Positions 16,845 through 26,211 of a stretch of DNA of 64,000 nt are shown piece after piece. Made by a program: the position numbers and the translations under genes. Within the stretch, counting starts at the first letter, position 1. Every line of letters begins with the position of its first letter. The notes below the pieces were generated by a model. It did no database searches. It was not told the DNA's origin and saw only the letters and a program-made list of their open reading frames with translations. The DNA comes from Loktanella sp. PT4BL (GTDB lineage: Bacteria > Pseudomonadota > Alphaproteobacteria > Rhodobacterales > Rhodobacteraceae), in the NCBI RefSeq assembly GCF_003201935.1, contig NZ_QJJL01000002.1, forward strand, positions 124,001 to 188,000, given 5' to 3'.

Positions 16845-19151
16845 ATGAAGACAAGTGTAGGGCGCTTTCTGGCGCAGGGTTTTGCGAAAGTGCGGTCATT
16901 CTGGATGGCGCTTTGTATCGTGGTTTTGGCGACCGGTGCCGCAAACGCACAAAGCTTCGCCTTCAGCAGCTTCGAGATCGAAGGCAATCTGCGGGTGGCA
17001 GACGGCACAATCCTGACATTCGGCGGACTGGCGCCCGGTACTGCGCTTTCGACTGCGGAGCTGAACGCAGCGGGGCAGAATATTCGCGCCTCCGGCCTTT
17101 TCGAGAGTGTCGAACTGATCCCGCAAGGCAACCGGTTGCTCATCCGTGTGGTCGAATATCCGACGATCAATCGTATCAATATCGAGGGAAACAACCGCCT
17201 GCGTGACGAGGAACTTCTGGCACTTGTGCAATCCCAACCACGGCGTGTCTTTACGCCTGCGCAGGCCGAAGCCGATACCGCCGCAATCACCGAGGCCTAT
17301 GCGCGCCGCGGGCGGATCAACGCCACCGTCACACCGCGGATCATTCCACAATCTGACAACCGCGTTGATCTGGTGTTCGAAGTGGTGGAATCTGCTGTGA
17401 CCGAGATCGAGCGCATCTCGTTTGTCGGCAACAGGACGTATTCAGAAGGGCGTTTGCGCCGCGTGCTGGAAACCAAACAGGCAGGTATTTTCCGCATTCT
17501 GGTTGGACGTGATACCTACTCGCCCGAGCGTGTGGCGCAAGACCGCGAAGCGCTCACTGATTTTTACCGCTCGCGTGGCTATATCGACTTCGTGCTGCAG
17601 AACATCGACGTGTCGCTGACGCGTGAGCGCGACGCCTATCTGGTGACGTACAATATACGCGAGGGACAACAGTTCCGCTTTGGCAACACGTCGATTTCGA
17701 GTGAAATCAATGGCGTGAATGCTGCTGATTTTGCCGATTTCATTGGTGTGCGGTCAGGCGCGACTTACTCGCCGGTGCCGGTCGATTCAGATATCAGCCG
17801 GATCGAGCGGGAAGCTGCAGCGCGGGGGCTACGCTTTGTCGAGGTCGAACCGCGCCTGTCACGCAATCCGCGCGATCTGACGATTGATGTGAATTATGTG
17901 CTGGTATCGGGTGAGCGCGTCTTTATCGAACGCATCGACATTGAAGGGAACGGGACAACACTGGACCGCGTGATCCGCAACCAGTTCCGTTCGGTTGAGG
18001 GCGACCCGCTGAACAGCCGCGAAATTCAGGAAAGTGCGCGGCGTATCCGTGCCCTCGGCTTTTTTCAGGGTGTCAATGTTGACACGCGCCCCGGTTCATC
18101 GCCGAGCCAGCGCATCGTTGATGTGAACGTGACAGAAGGGCCCACCGGAACGCTGTCGTTCGGTGCCAACTTCAATACCGATAACGGGATCAGCTTGCTG
18201 GCCTCTTACCGTCAAAGCAACTTTCAAGGTCGCGGGCAGCGTTTGAATTTTGACTTCTCGACCGCCGAAACCAACCGCCGATTTGGCTTTGGTTTTACCG
18301 AGCCACAGCTTTTGGGACGTGATCTGCGAGGGTCATTCGACCTGAACTACGGAACAACAAACAACGAAAACGCGCTCTATGATACCGAAACACTGCGGAT
18401 GTCGCCTGCGGTCAGTTTCCCGATCAGTGAAACCGGACGTTTGTCTTTGTTCTATGCGCTTGAGTACACCGATCTGACCGATGTGTCAGCCGATGCCAGC
18501 ACCATCATCCAGAACGAAGGTCTTGTCGGCGGTGTCTGGACGAATGCGATCGGTTATAACTACAGCTATGACAGCCGCCGGACAGGCGTGAACCCGACGA
18601 CCGGCTATGTGTTGCGCTTTGGCCAGGAGTTCGGCGTCGGTGACTCGCAGTTCATCAAGACAACAGCTTTTGCAGGTGCCGAAACGGCGATTCTGAACGA
18701 GGAGGTCACCGTGCGCGCCTCTTTGCAGGGGGGCTTGCTGAACTATCTGGATGGCAACAGCCGCGTGACTGACCGTTTCTTCCTTGGTAGCCGCCTGATG
18801 CGCGGTTTTGAGGCCGGTGGGATCGGTCCGCGCGATGAGGATACCGATGATGCATTGGGCGGGAACGCTTTCTCTGTACTGACGCTTGAAACTGAATTCC
18901 CGCTTGGCTTGCCAAGCGAATACGGGATCACGGGCGGTGCCTTTATCGACTATGGTTCGGTGTGGGATGTGGGCGAGATCGGGACAGCGAATGTCGTCTC
19001 GAATGACCCAATCGCGCGCTCTGTTGCCGGTCTGTCAATCTTCTGGACCACCCCGATCGGCCCGCTGCGGTTCAACTTTACAGAGCCGCTGGATGTTCAG
19101 GACTTTGACAAGACACGGAACTTTGATGTGACCATTTCAACAAACTTCTGA
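16845..19151 (+). CDS. bamA: Outer-membrane protein assembly factor BamA
   Basis: A 768-residue outer-membrane insertase. A signal peptide (about 1-35, ending GAANAQ) is followed by five POTRA domains (about 36-430, first strand FAFSSFEIEGNLRV) and a 16-strand barrel with the RFFLGSRLMRGFEAGGIGPR motif and the terminal strand ending in TISTNF. ATG 16845 gives a clean signal peptide; TTG 16797 would add 16 residues. Its TGA overlaps the skp ATG by one base. Confidence 0.94.
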   Translation: MKTSVGRFLAQGFAKVRSFWMALCIVVLATGAANAQSFAFSSFEIEGNLRVADGTILTFGGLAPGTALSTAELNAAGQNIRASGLFESVELIPQGNRLLIRVVEYPTINRINIEGNNRLRDEELLALVQSQPRRVFTPAQAEADTAAITEAYARRGRINATVTPRIIPQSDNRVDLVFEVVESAVTEIERISFVGNRTYSEGRLRRVLETKQAGIFRILVGRDTYSPERVAQDREALTDFYRSRGYIDFVLQNIDVSLTRERDAYLVTYNIREGQQFRFGNTSISSEINGVNAADFADFIGVRSGATYSPVPVDSDISRIEREAAARGLRFVEVEPRLSRNPRDLTIDVNYVLVSGERVFIERIDIEGNGTTLDRVIRNQFRSVEGDPLNSREIQESARRIRALGFFQGVNVDTRPGSSPSQRIVDVNVTEGPTGTLSFGANFNTDNGISLLASYRQSNFQGRGQRLNFDFSTAETNRRFGFGFTEPQLLGRDLRGSFDLNYGTTNNENALYDTETLRMSPAVSFPISETGRLSLFYALEYTDLTDVSADASTIIQNEGLVGGVWTNAIGYNYSYDSRRTGVNPTTGYVLRFGQEFGVGDSQFIKTTAFAGAETAILNEEVTVRASLQGGLLNYLDGNSRVTDRFFLGSRLMRGFEAGGIGPRDEDTDDALGGNAFSVLTLETEFPLGLPSEYGITGGAFIDYGSVWDVGEIGTANVVSNDPIARSVAGLSIFWTTPIGPLRFNFTEPLDVQDFDKTRNFDVTISTNF

Positions 19152-19672
19152 TGGCTATGCTGCGCGCAATCATTGTCTGGCTGATACTGGTGTTGCCCGC
19201 ATCAGCCCAGCAATCCTCACCTCCGGTGCTGATTGTTGACAGTGATCGTTTGTTTATCGAAACACTCTACGGCCAGCGTCTTGCCGCAGAGCTGGCCGAA
19301 CAGGCGGCCGCGCTGCAAGCCGAGAATGACCGCATTGTTGAATCGCTGACGCTTGAAGAGCGCAGCCTGACGATCCGCCGCCCCGACATGACACCAGAGG
19401 ACTTTCGCGCCGAAGCCGAGGCTTTTGACCGCAAGGTGCAGGATGTGCGCCGCGTGCGTGATGCCAAGAACGTCGAATTGCAGGTTGCCACCGCCGAAGC
19501 GCGTGCGCGGTTCGAGCAACGTGTGCAGGGGATCGTGGCCAATTTGATGCTGGAACGCGGAGCGGTTCTGGTGTTGGAGCAGCGCAACGTGGTCCTGTCT
19601 GTGCGCGCAGCGAATATCACCGATGATGCTATCGTGCGGATTGATGCGGAATTGGGCAACGGTGAAGAGTAG
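19151..19672 (+). CDS. skp: Periplasmic chaperone OmpH/Skp family
   Basis: A 173-residue protein with signal peptide MAMLRAIIVWLILVLPASAQ, then a mostly helical, Glu/Arg/Ala-rich body (about 45-130) forming the coiled-coil tentacles typical of Skp, and a final strand LVLEQRNVVLSVRAANIT. It carries unfolded outer-membrane proteins to BamA, matching its position directly after bamA. Confidence 0.88.
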   Translation: MAMLRAIIVWLILVLPASAQQSSPPVLIVDSDRLFIETLYGQRLAAELAEQAAALQAENDRIVESLTLEERSLTIRRPDMTPEDFRAEAEAFDRKVQDVRRVRDAKNVELQVATAEARARFEQRVQGIVANLMLERGAVLVLEQRNVVLSVRAANITDDAIVRIDAELGNGEE

Positions 19673-19760
19673 CCGATGCTTGCCGCGCTTCTCGCGGCTT
19701 GGTAGTCATGTCCAAACGGCGGCTATGGCGCGCCACAAGCAATAAGAGGAGCCGCCCCGC

Positions 19761-20222
19761 ATGAGCGAAGCTGTCACCACCGCCGATATCCAGCTGATCC
19801 AGAAAATCCTGCCGCATCGCTATCCGTTCCTGCTGGTGGACAAGGTGCATAGTATCAATGGCACCACATCTGCCGTAGGCATCAAGAACGTCACCATGAA
19901 CGAGCCGCATTTTCAGGGCCATTTCCCCGGCAACCCGATTATGCCAGGCGTGACGATTGTCGAGGCGATGGCGCAGACAACCGCCGTGATGGTGGGTGCA
20001 TCTCTGGGACTGACCGATGGCAATCTGCTGGTCTATTTCATGGCAATTGATGGCTGCAAGTTCCGCCGCAAGGTCGTGCCCGGCGATGTGCTTGAAATGC
20101 ATGTGGAAACCACACGGGGCAAACCGGGTGGCAAGGTCTGGCGCTTCCGCGGTGTGGCAACTGTCGATGGCGAAATGGCCGCCGAGGCCGAGTTTACCGC
20201 AATGATGGATATGCAAGCTTGA
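19761..20222 (+). CDS. fabZ: 3-hydroxyacyl-ACP dehydratase FabZ
   Basis: A 153-residue hot-dog-fold dehydratase of fatty-acid elongation. [13 protein letters not shown] and [19 protein letters not shown] are the family hallmarks; the catalytic pair is His54 and Glu68. The TGA overlaps the lpxA ATG by one base, so it supplies and is coupled with lipid A synthesis. No lpxD lies between skp and fabZ. Confidence 0.95.
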   Translation: MSEAVTTADIQLIQKILPHRYPFLLVDKVHSINGTTSAVGIKNVTMNEPHFQGHFPGNPIMPGVTIVEAMAQTTAVMVGASLGLTDGNLLVYFMAIDGCKFRRKVVPGDVLEMHVETTRGKPGGKVWRFRGVATVDGEMAAEAEFTAMMDMQA

Positions 20223-21004
20223 TGGCAGGCATTCACCCCTCTGCTGTGATCGCTGACGGCGCGCAAATTGGCGCGGATTGCGTGATCGGCCCATTTTGCG
20301 TGATCGGTAAAGACGTGGTGCTGGGCGATCGCGTGACGCTCAAAAGCCATGTTGTTGTCGACGGGGATACCCATATCGGCGATGACACGACGGTCTTTCC
20401 TTTTGCGGTGATCGGCGAGATCCCGCAGGATCTGAAATTTGACGGCGAGAAGACCCGTCTGCGTATTGGTGCCCGCAACCGCATCCGTGAACATGTGACG
20501 ATGAACACCGGCACCGCGAACGGCGGGGGTGAGACGCGGGTGGGCGATGACGGGCTGTTTATGGCCGGCTGCCATATCGCCCATGACGCGCAGATCGGTG
20601 ACCGTGTGATCGTGGTAAATTCATCCGCCGTCGCGGGACACTGTATTATCGAGGATGACGTGATCATCGGTGGTTTGTGCGGGGTGCATCAGCATGTGCG
20701 CATCGGGCAGGGTGCGATCATCGGCGCGGTGACGATGGTGACCAAAGACGTGGTGCCGCATGGTCTGGTGCAAGGGCCGCGCGGCGTTCTGGACGGGCTC
20801 AACCTTGTGGGGTTGAAGCGCAAGGGCGTCAGTCGCGGCGATATCACGGCATTGCGTGCAGCCTTTCAGATGCTGCGGGACGGTGAAGGCACTTTTCAGG
20901 ATCGCGCCAACCGGCTGGCTGATGAAAGCGACAGCGCCTATGTGCAGCAAATGGTGGCGTTCATTCTGGGCGACACCGACCGTAATTTCCTGACGCCGGG
21001 CTGA
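20222..21004 (+). CDS. lpxA: UDP-N-acetylglucosamine acyltransferase
   Basis: A 260-residue left-handed beta-helix enzyme that transfers 3-hydroxyacyl from ACP to UDP-GlcNAc, the first step of lipid A. Hexapeptide repeats run from about 4 to 185. The catalytic His is H121 in AGCHIAHDAQIGD, and the C-terminal helical domain follows. ATG 20222 sits in the fabZ stop (TGATG); the TTG one codon earlier is not needed. Confidence 0.95.
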   Translation: MAGIHPSAVIADGAQIGADCVIGPFCVIGKDVVLGDRVTLKSHVVVDGDTHIGDDTTVFPFAVIGEIPQDLKFDGEKTRLRIGARNRIREHVTMNTGTANGGGETRVGDDGLFMAGCHIAHDAQIGDRVIVVNSSAVAGHCIIEDDVIIGGLCGVHQHVRIGQGAIIGAVTMVTKDVVPHGLVQGPRGVLDGLNLVGLKRKGVSRGDITALRAAFQMLRDGEGTFQDRANRLADESDSAYVQQMVAFILGDTDRNFLTPG

Positions 21005-21885
21005 TGCTTGCGCTGATTGCCGGAACCGGGGATTTGCCGCCCGCGCTCGTGGCGCGCCTGCCAGAGCGCCCGCTGATCTGTGCACTTGACGGGTTTCGCC
21101 CTGCGCTGACACCCGAGATCACGTTTCGTATTGAACAACTGGGCAGTTTTCTGAACGCATTGGTAGACCGCGGCGTGACCGAGGTTTGCCTTGCAGGGGC
21201 CATCAAGCGTCCGGCTATTGATCCTGCGGCCATTGATGCGGCCACCCAACCGTTGGTGCCGCGCATCATGCAGGCGATTTCACAGGGGGATGACGGGGCT
21301 TTGCGCGTCGTCATCGAATTATTCGAAGAGGCGGGGCTGGTCGTGCGCGCCGCCCATGAGATCGCGCCCGATTTGCTCCCGCCTGCAGGCGTGCTGAGCC
21401 GCAAGCCTGTGACAATTGATCAAAGACAGGACGCAGTGACCGCAGAACAGACCATTGCCGAGATGGGGCGCGCGGATGTGGGCCAGGCCTGCGTGGTGCG
21501 CAATGGCCGTGTTCTGGCGCGCGAAGGGCAGGCCGGCACAGATGCGATGCTCGCCCGGTTCGCCCCCAGCGATGATCCCCTTTGGGGTGTGGTTGACGGT
21601 CTGGGGGCGGTTCTGGGTGGTGCGGCTGAATGGCTGAGCGGTGCAGATGGTGAGCCGACCGATGCGCGGGGTGCGGTATTGTTCAAAGCGCCCAAGCCCG
21701 ATCAGGACCGCCGCGCGGATTTGCCCGTCATCGGGCCGCAAACCGCCAAGGGTGCGGTTGCAGCAGGCTTGAGTGGTATTGTGATCGAAGAGGGAGGCGT
21801 CATGGTCTTGGCCCTCGATGAGGTGCTGGCCACCCTTGATGCGGCAGGGCTGTTCTTCTGGGTGCGGCCCAAGGGGGGCGCATGA
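21004..21885 (+). CDS. lpxI: UDP-2,3-diacylglucosamine pyrophosphatase LpxI
   Basis: A 293-residue DUF1009 protein, the alphaproteobacterial replacement for LpxH; it hydrolyses UDP-2,3-diacylglucosamine to lipid X and UMP. It opens LALIAGTGDLPPALVARL, carries the long C-terminal catalytic half with DLPVIGPQTAKGAVAAGLSG, and ends VLALDEVLATLDAAGLFF. Coupled to lpxA (one-base overlap) and lpxB (ATGA). Confidence 0.92.
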   Translation: MLALIAGTGDLPPALVARLPERPLICALDGFRPALTPEITFRIEQLGSFLNALVDRGVTEVCLAGAIKRPAIDPAAIDAATQPLVPRIMQAISQGDDGALRVVIELFEEAGLVVRAAHEIAPDLLPPAGVLSRKPVTIDQRQDAVTAEQTIAEMGRADVGQACVVRNGRVLAREGQAGTDAMLARFAPSDDPLWGVVDGLGAVLGGAAEWLSGADGEPTDARGAVLFKAPKPDQDRRADLPVIGPQTAKGAVAAGLSGIVIEEGGVMVLALDEVLATLDAAGLFFWVRPKGGA

Positions 21886-23018
21886 GAGTTTTTGTGATCG
21901 CGGGTGAAGCCTCGGGTGACAAATTAGGCGCGGCCCTCATGGCGGGATTGAAGACGCTGCGCCCTGAAGTGACATTTGACGGCGTTGGCGGACCTTTGAT
22001 GCAGGCCGAGGGGCTGGAAAGCCGCTTTCCCATGGAAGAACTGAGCGTCATGGGGCTTGCCGAGATCCTGCCGAAATATCGCGCACTTAAGGCGCGGATA
22101 AGGCAGATGGCCGAGGCGATTATCGCGACGAAACCCGATGTGCTGATCACCATCGACAGCCCTGATTTCTGCCTGCGTGTCGCGCGGCTGGTCAAAGCGG
22201 GAAGTGATATTCGCACTGTGCACTATGTCGCCCCGACGGTCTGGGCATGGCGGCCGAAGCGTGCGGAAAAGATGGCGCGGCATATTGATCATGTCTTGGC
22301 CCTGTTCCCCTTTGAGCCACCCTTGATGCAGGCCGCAGGCATGGACTGCGATTTTGTGGGGCATCCTGTGGTCGCAGAACCTGTGGCCAACGATGCAGAG
22401 GCGGCGGCATTGGGTTCAGGCACCGTCGTGCTGGTCCTGCCGGGCAGTCGCAAAGGCGAGGTCGGGCGATTGGCTGAGCGTTTTGGCAAGGCGGTCGCCA
22501 AAATCGCAGCGTCCGTGCCGGATGCGCACTTCGTGATCCCGACAACGCGCGGTGTACACGATCTTGTGCAGGAGCAGGTCAAACACTGGGCCACGCCCGT
22601 GACGGTCCTGCCGCCGGGATCGCCTGACAAGGCCGCATGGTTCAAACGGGCCGATGTGGCACTTGCGGCCTCTGGCACAGTGTCACTGGAACTGGCAGCA
22701 AGTGGCACGCCGATGGTGATTGCCTATGACATGGCGTGGCTCAGCCGGATCATCATCAGCCGGATGTTGTTGGTGGATACGGTGACTCTGGTAAATCTGG
22801 TCAGCGATACCCGTGTTGTGCCGGAATTTATCGGCGAGGCCTGCCAGCCCGGTCCGATTGCCGATGCGGTGTTGGCGGTACTGGCTGATCCACAGGCCCA
22901 ACAGGCCGCAATGGCGCTGACCATGGAACGGCTGGGGCAGGGCGGTGAGGCACCCGGCCTACGCGCGGCGAAGGCAGTGTTGGAGCGGCTTGATCAGGCG
23001 ACCGTCAAGGATCAATAG
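21882..23018 (+). CDS. lpxB: Lipid-A-disaccharide synthase
   Basis: A 378-residue GT19-family glycosyltransferase joining UDP-diacylglucosamine and lipid X. Motifs: FVIAGEASGDKLGAALM, MGLAEILPKY, IDSPDFCLRVAR, HYVAPTVWAWRPKRAEKM and the UDP-binding region VALAASGTVSLELA. It ends the lipid A cluster. Its last 60 bases overlap the convergent EamA exporter gene. Confidence 0.94.
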   Translation: MRVFVIAGEASGDKLGAALMAGLKTLRPEVTFDGVGGPLMQAEGLESRFPMEELSVMGLAEILPKYRALKARIRQMAEAIIATKPDVLITIDSPDFCLRVARLVKAGSDIRTVHYVAPTVWAWRPKRAEKMARHIDHVLALFPFEPPLMQAAGMDCDFVGHPVVAEPVANDAEAAALGSGTVVLVLPGSRKGEVGRLAERFGKAVAKIAASVPDAHFVIPTTRGVHDLVQEQVKHWATPVTVLPPGSPDKAAWFKRADVALAASGTVSLELAASGTPMVIAYDMAWLSRIIISRMLLVDTVTLVNLVSDTRVVPEFIGEACQPGPIADAVLAVLADPQAQQAAMALTMERLGQGGEAPGLRAAKAVLERLDQATVKDQ

Positions 23019-23882
23019 GCCAAGCGCGAGGATTGCAAAGCCGATGTAGGCGCGTAGAGGCAGCGCCTCACCCAGCACGATTGCGCCCAAAACGATAGCG
23101 AAAGGGGCGACCAGCAAAGTGACCAGCATCGCGTTGCCACTGCCTGCAAGCGCCAGCACGCGGTAGTAGAGAATATATGCAATGGCTGTCGCGACCACGG
23201 CGTAATAGCTGATGGCGGCCCATGTTTGGGGCGCGAGGCTCAGGCTGACGGGCCCCTCGACCACCCATGCGGCAGGCAGCGTGATGAGGCTGGCACCGGT
23301 CAACATGCCCGCAGCCGCGACCTGCGGTTTGAGGTGACCCAGCGTTTTGCGCGCCCAGACAGCCGCCAGCGCATAGCTGATGGTGCCACCGATCACGGCC
23401 AGTTGGCCGAGCGACCGGAGGTCAAAGTCCTTGAAGGCGTTCAGGCCAATCGCGGTCGAGACCCCCAGAAATCCGATGCCCACGCCGATCGTCTTGCGTG
23501 CTGTCAGGCGTTCGTCTGCGAGGAAAAGTGCCGCGGCGCTCACACCGAAAATTGCGGTGGCGGCGTTGAGGATCGAGGTCAGGCCGGTTTCGATATGCAA
23601 CTGCCCCCACGCCATCAGGCTGAAGGGGATCGCGTTGTTCAAAAGCCCCATCACCAGAAACGCAGCCCACACGCGCCGGTCTGTCGGCAGGGGCAAACGG
23701 CGGATCAGGACATAGGCCCACAGGATCACCATCGCCCATCCGGTGCGATGTGCAACCGAGGTGAGTGGCCCGATTTCTTCCAAGGCCACATGGACCGATA
23801 GAAAAGACCCGCCCCAAATGAGCGCGAGCATCAATAGCCCTGCCCAGGCCTGCGGCGAGATGGTTTTTTGTACTGGTGTCAT
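22959..23882 (-). CDS. DMT-superfamily (EamA) exporter
   Basis: A 307-residue protein with about ten membrane helices in two EamA repeats (opening AGLLMLALIWGGSFLSVHVA; second repeat after LGHLKPQVAAAGML). Substrate unknown; relatives export amino acids and other metabolites. ATG 23882 is chosen over the upstream 23939 start because MTPVQKTISPQ leads directly into the first helix. The C-terminal tail overlaps lpxB antisense by 60 nt. Confidence 0.82.
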   Translation of the reverse strand: MTPVQKTISPQAWAGLLMLALIWGGSFLSVHVALEEIGPLTSVAHRTGWAMVILWAYVLIRRLPLPTDRRVWAAFLVMGLLNNAIPFSLMAWGQLHIETGLTSILNAATAIFGVSAAALFLADERLTARKTIGVGIGFLGVSTAIGLNAFKDFDLRSLGQLAVIGGTISYALAAVWARKTLGHLKPQVAAAGMLTGASLITLPAAWVVEGPVSLSLAPQTWAAISYYAVVATAIAYILYYRVLALAGSGNAMLVTLLVAPFAIVLGAIVLGEALPLRAYIGFAILALGLLILDGRLIKPLQHCLRRA

Positions 23883-23940
23883 GGCGCTGACATGCGTCCT
23901 TTGGCACTGTCTGTGCAACCCGTATCCTGCGCAAGCCATC

Positions 23941-23970
23941 GAAAAAGCCCCGCCGTTGAGGGCGGGGCTC
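23941..23970 (-). terminator. Terminator of the FadL-like gene
   Basis: Read on the minus strand: AGCCCCGCC (23969-23961), a 6-nt loop, GGCGGGGCT (23954-23946), then TTTTC. A 9-bp GC-rich stem with a U-run, 27 nt after the stop of the FadL-like gene and ahead of the EamA gene: a typical intrinsic terminator. Confidence 0.8.
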
Positions 23971-23996
23971 TTGTTGCTTAAATCTGCGGTATGGGA

Positions 23997-25103
23997 TCAG
24001 AAACTGAAGCCGATGTTAATACCAAAGCCAAGGGCTGTGTTATCTTCAAAGGTTGTACCGCTTCCGTCAGTCGCGTCGCCCAGCATAGCATATTCAATGC
24101 CGCCCGAGATTTCGGTGTTGTCGATTGTATAGCTTCCGCCGAAACCATAGCTCGTCGTGCCGTCTGTAGGTGCAAGCCGCGATGCTTCGTCACCCGTTGA
24201 TTCCTCATAGGTGACACGAGCGAAAACAGAGAGATCCTCGTTGATTCTGCGACCTACGCCGATGCGGTAAGTGAAAACATCATTGTCGATCCCGGTCACA
24301 CGGTCACCCACCTCGGCCTGATAGAGTGCAGGTCGGACTTCCCAAACGGACCACTCCGCCCAGCGCACTGAACCAAAAACGAGCGTGTCAGCGGCGACGC
24401 CGGTTTGGAAGTCGAGTGCCAGCGATTGTGGCAATTCGATCTCTGTAGTGCTGGATTCGGCAGGTAGAGTGGCAAACTCTTCGTCGGTGTCAAACTCATG
24501 AGTGACACCGCTTTCATATGTCAAAGAGACGCGCAATGCGATTTCAGGCATCTCGTATGCGGCACCCAAAACATAGCCGATCTGTACATCAGAATTTGCG
24601 GTGGCGGCATACGGCGATACGATAGCGCCACCGGACGCACCAGCGACGAGCGCAGTTGGTACAGCAATTGTCGCTTCTGACTGGATAGCGCGCAAGCCGC
24701 CAAAGACGGAAACAGCGTCATTCAGTTGGTACTTGCCCAGCACAGCAAGCTGCAGGCTTTTCCACTCTGCCGCCAATCCAGTGTAGGCGCCCGCAGTGTA
24801 GTTAGCATTCGCACCGTAAGGTTGGTTCAGAAAAACAGCCAGATCAATGTCTTCATTGATGCCATACTTCAAAGCGACCCCTACGCTGGTATAGCCTTCC
24901 GCCATATTGTCTGTCGAGCCGCCGCCAAGTCCATCTGGGTAGTCCCCGGAGACGTCAGGATTTACTGTCGAAAAAGACAGTTGTGCATAGTTGCCGTCCT
25001 CGAAGAGCACGGAATACGCGTTTCCGGACCGGTCAATCCCCCCCGCCGAAACAATACTCGTTGAAAGCAGCAGCGCCGCCCCTGCTGTCATTACGTTTTT
25101 CAT
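23997..25103 (-). CDS. FadL/OmpP1-family outer-membrane protein
   Basis: A 368-residue protein with signal peptide MKNVMTAGAALLLSTSIVSAGG, an N-terminal hatch-like stretch (IDRSGNAYSVLFEDGNYAQL) and a body of alternating strands ending INIGFSF, whose C-terminal Phe is the outer-membrane sorting signal. The family forms barrels for long-chain fatty acids or aromatic hydrophobes. ATG 25103 replaces the upstream 25142 start because the signal peptide begins there. By eye it is less G+C-rich than the lipid A genes. Operator-like repeats lie upstream. Confidence 0.82.
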   Translation of the reverse strand: MKNVMTAGAALLLSTSIVSAGGIDRSGNAYSVLFEDGNYAQLSFSTVNPDVSGDYPDGLGGGSTDNMAEGYTSVGVALKYGINEDIDLAVFLNQPYGANANYTAGAYTGLAAEWKSLQLAVLGKYQLNDAVSVFGGLRAIQSEATIAVPTALVAGASGGAIVSPYAATANSDVQIGYVLGAAYEMPEIALRVSLTYESGVTHEFDTDEEFATLPAESSTTEIELPQSLALDFQTGVAADTLVFGSVRWAEWSVWEVRPALYQAEVGDRVTGIDNDVFTYRIGVGRRINEDLSVFARVTYEESTGDEASRLAPTDGTTSYGFGGSYTIDNTEISGGIEYAMLGDATDGSGTTFEDNTALGFGINIGFSF

Positions 25104-25164
25104 TTCCTCATCCCTGTCATGAATAAAATGTGTGCAAATCACCCTAGGGAGTGCCCAAGCTTTA

Positions 25165-25197
25165 CGTCAATTATTGACGCCACGTCATTTATTGCGA
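25165..25197. promoter_or_regulatory. Paired operator-like repeats ahead of the FadL-like gene
   Basis: CGTCAATTATTGACG (25165-25179) is a 7-1-7 inverted repeat; CGTCATTTATTGCGA (25183-25197) is a degenerate copy 18 bp further. They lie 62-94 nt upstream of the ATG. Likely a regulator-binding region; the regulator is unknown. Confidence 0.5.
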
Positions 25198-25261
25198 CAC
25201 GCCGTAGCGTCACATATCTGTAACAATCGGCTTGAGCCCAGGCTTTCGGAAGGGTGCGCGC

Positions 25262-26128
25262 CTAGGCCTTCGCAGGCCGCATCGCGCTGGTAATGTTGAG
25301 ATAATTTGCCCCGAAAATGAGCGCGGCACCGACAAAAATCCACACTTCCAACGGTTCGTTGTAAAGCACCATCCCGACGATCGCGATGGTGGGCAGGCGC
25401 ACGAAATCAATGGGCATGACGATGCTTGCCGGTGCGATGCTCAGCGCTTTGGTCAGGCAGAAATGTGCCAAGAGCCCCGCACAACCGATCAGCACCACCC
25501 AGGGCAGTGCCGCCAGCGATGGCAGCGCGATATCGCCGTCATATCCCGCGCAGATCAGACCAAAGACGGCCTGCATGGTTGTGAGATAGAAAAGGATTGT
25601 CGTAATCGTTTCGGTCTGGGTCAGTTTGCGGGTGAAAATCGCGGTCAGCGCAAAGAATACGGCACAACTGGCGGCGGCCATCAGGCCCCAACTGAGGTTG
25701 GCGGGATCGGGGCGGGCGACGATCAGGATGCCGATAAAGCCGATCATGGCGCTGAGCAGGCCGATTGTCGTAATCCTTTCGCGCAGGATCAGCGGAGACA
25801 GAAGGATCACCCAGATCGGGGTGGTGAATTCCAGCGCAAAGACCTGTGCCAGCGGGATCACGGTAATGGCATAGAACCACAGGTTCTGGCCCGCAAAATG
25901 GAACAGGTTCCGTGTGGCATGCAGACCCAGCCGGTTGCGCCCGACCTGCGAAATTGTGCCTGTCGCAATGGCGACGCTGACGACAATCGCAATACCTGTC
26001 AGGCTGCGGAATAACATGATTTCGAACGTATCGAGTTCTGTGCTGACGGTACGTCCAGCGACAGCCATCAGGGTAAAGGATGATATGGCGCCAATCATCC
26101 AGAAGGCTGCTTTTGCGACGGTGTTCAT
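25262..26128 (-). CDS. DMT-superfamily (EamA) exporter
   Basis: A 288-residue protein with about ten membrane helices in two EamA halves (PIWVILLSPLILRERITTIGLLSAMIGFIG typifies the first-half end, given here only as position about 90-120). ATG 26128 (MNTVAKAAFWMIG) starts just before the first helix; the longer frame from 26197 adds a polar tail. Substrate unknown. Divergent from the metallopeptidase-like gene. Confidence 0.82.
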   Translation of the reverse strand: MNTVAKAAFWMIGAISSFTLMAVAGRTVSTELDTFEIMLFRSLTGIAIVVSVAIATGTISQVGRNRLGLHATRNLFHFAGQNLWFYAITVIPLAQVFALEFTTPIWVILLSPLILRERITTIGLLSAMIGFIGILIVARPDPANLSWGLMAAASCAVFFALTAIFTRKLTQTETITTILFYLTTMQAVFGLICAGYDGDIALPSLAALPWVVLIGCAGLLAHFCLTKALSIAPASIVMPIDFVRLPTIAIVGMVLYNEPLEVWIFVGAALIFGANYLNITSAMRPAKA

Positions 26129-26211
26129 GCCAGCAGTTGTGCCTGTGTTTTGTGATTTGGCAAGCCCTGTCGGATCGTGTTTGGGTGGCTTTGGCAAATA
26201 TGGGGTTTGAA

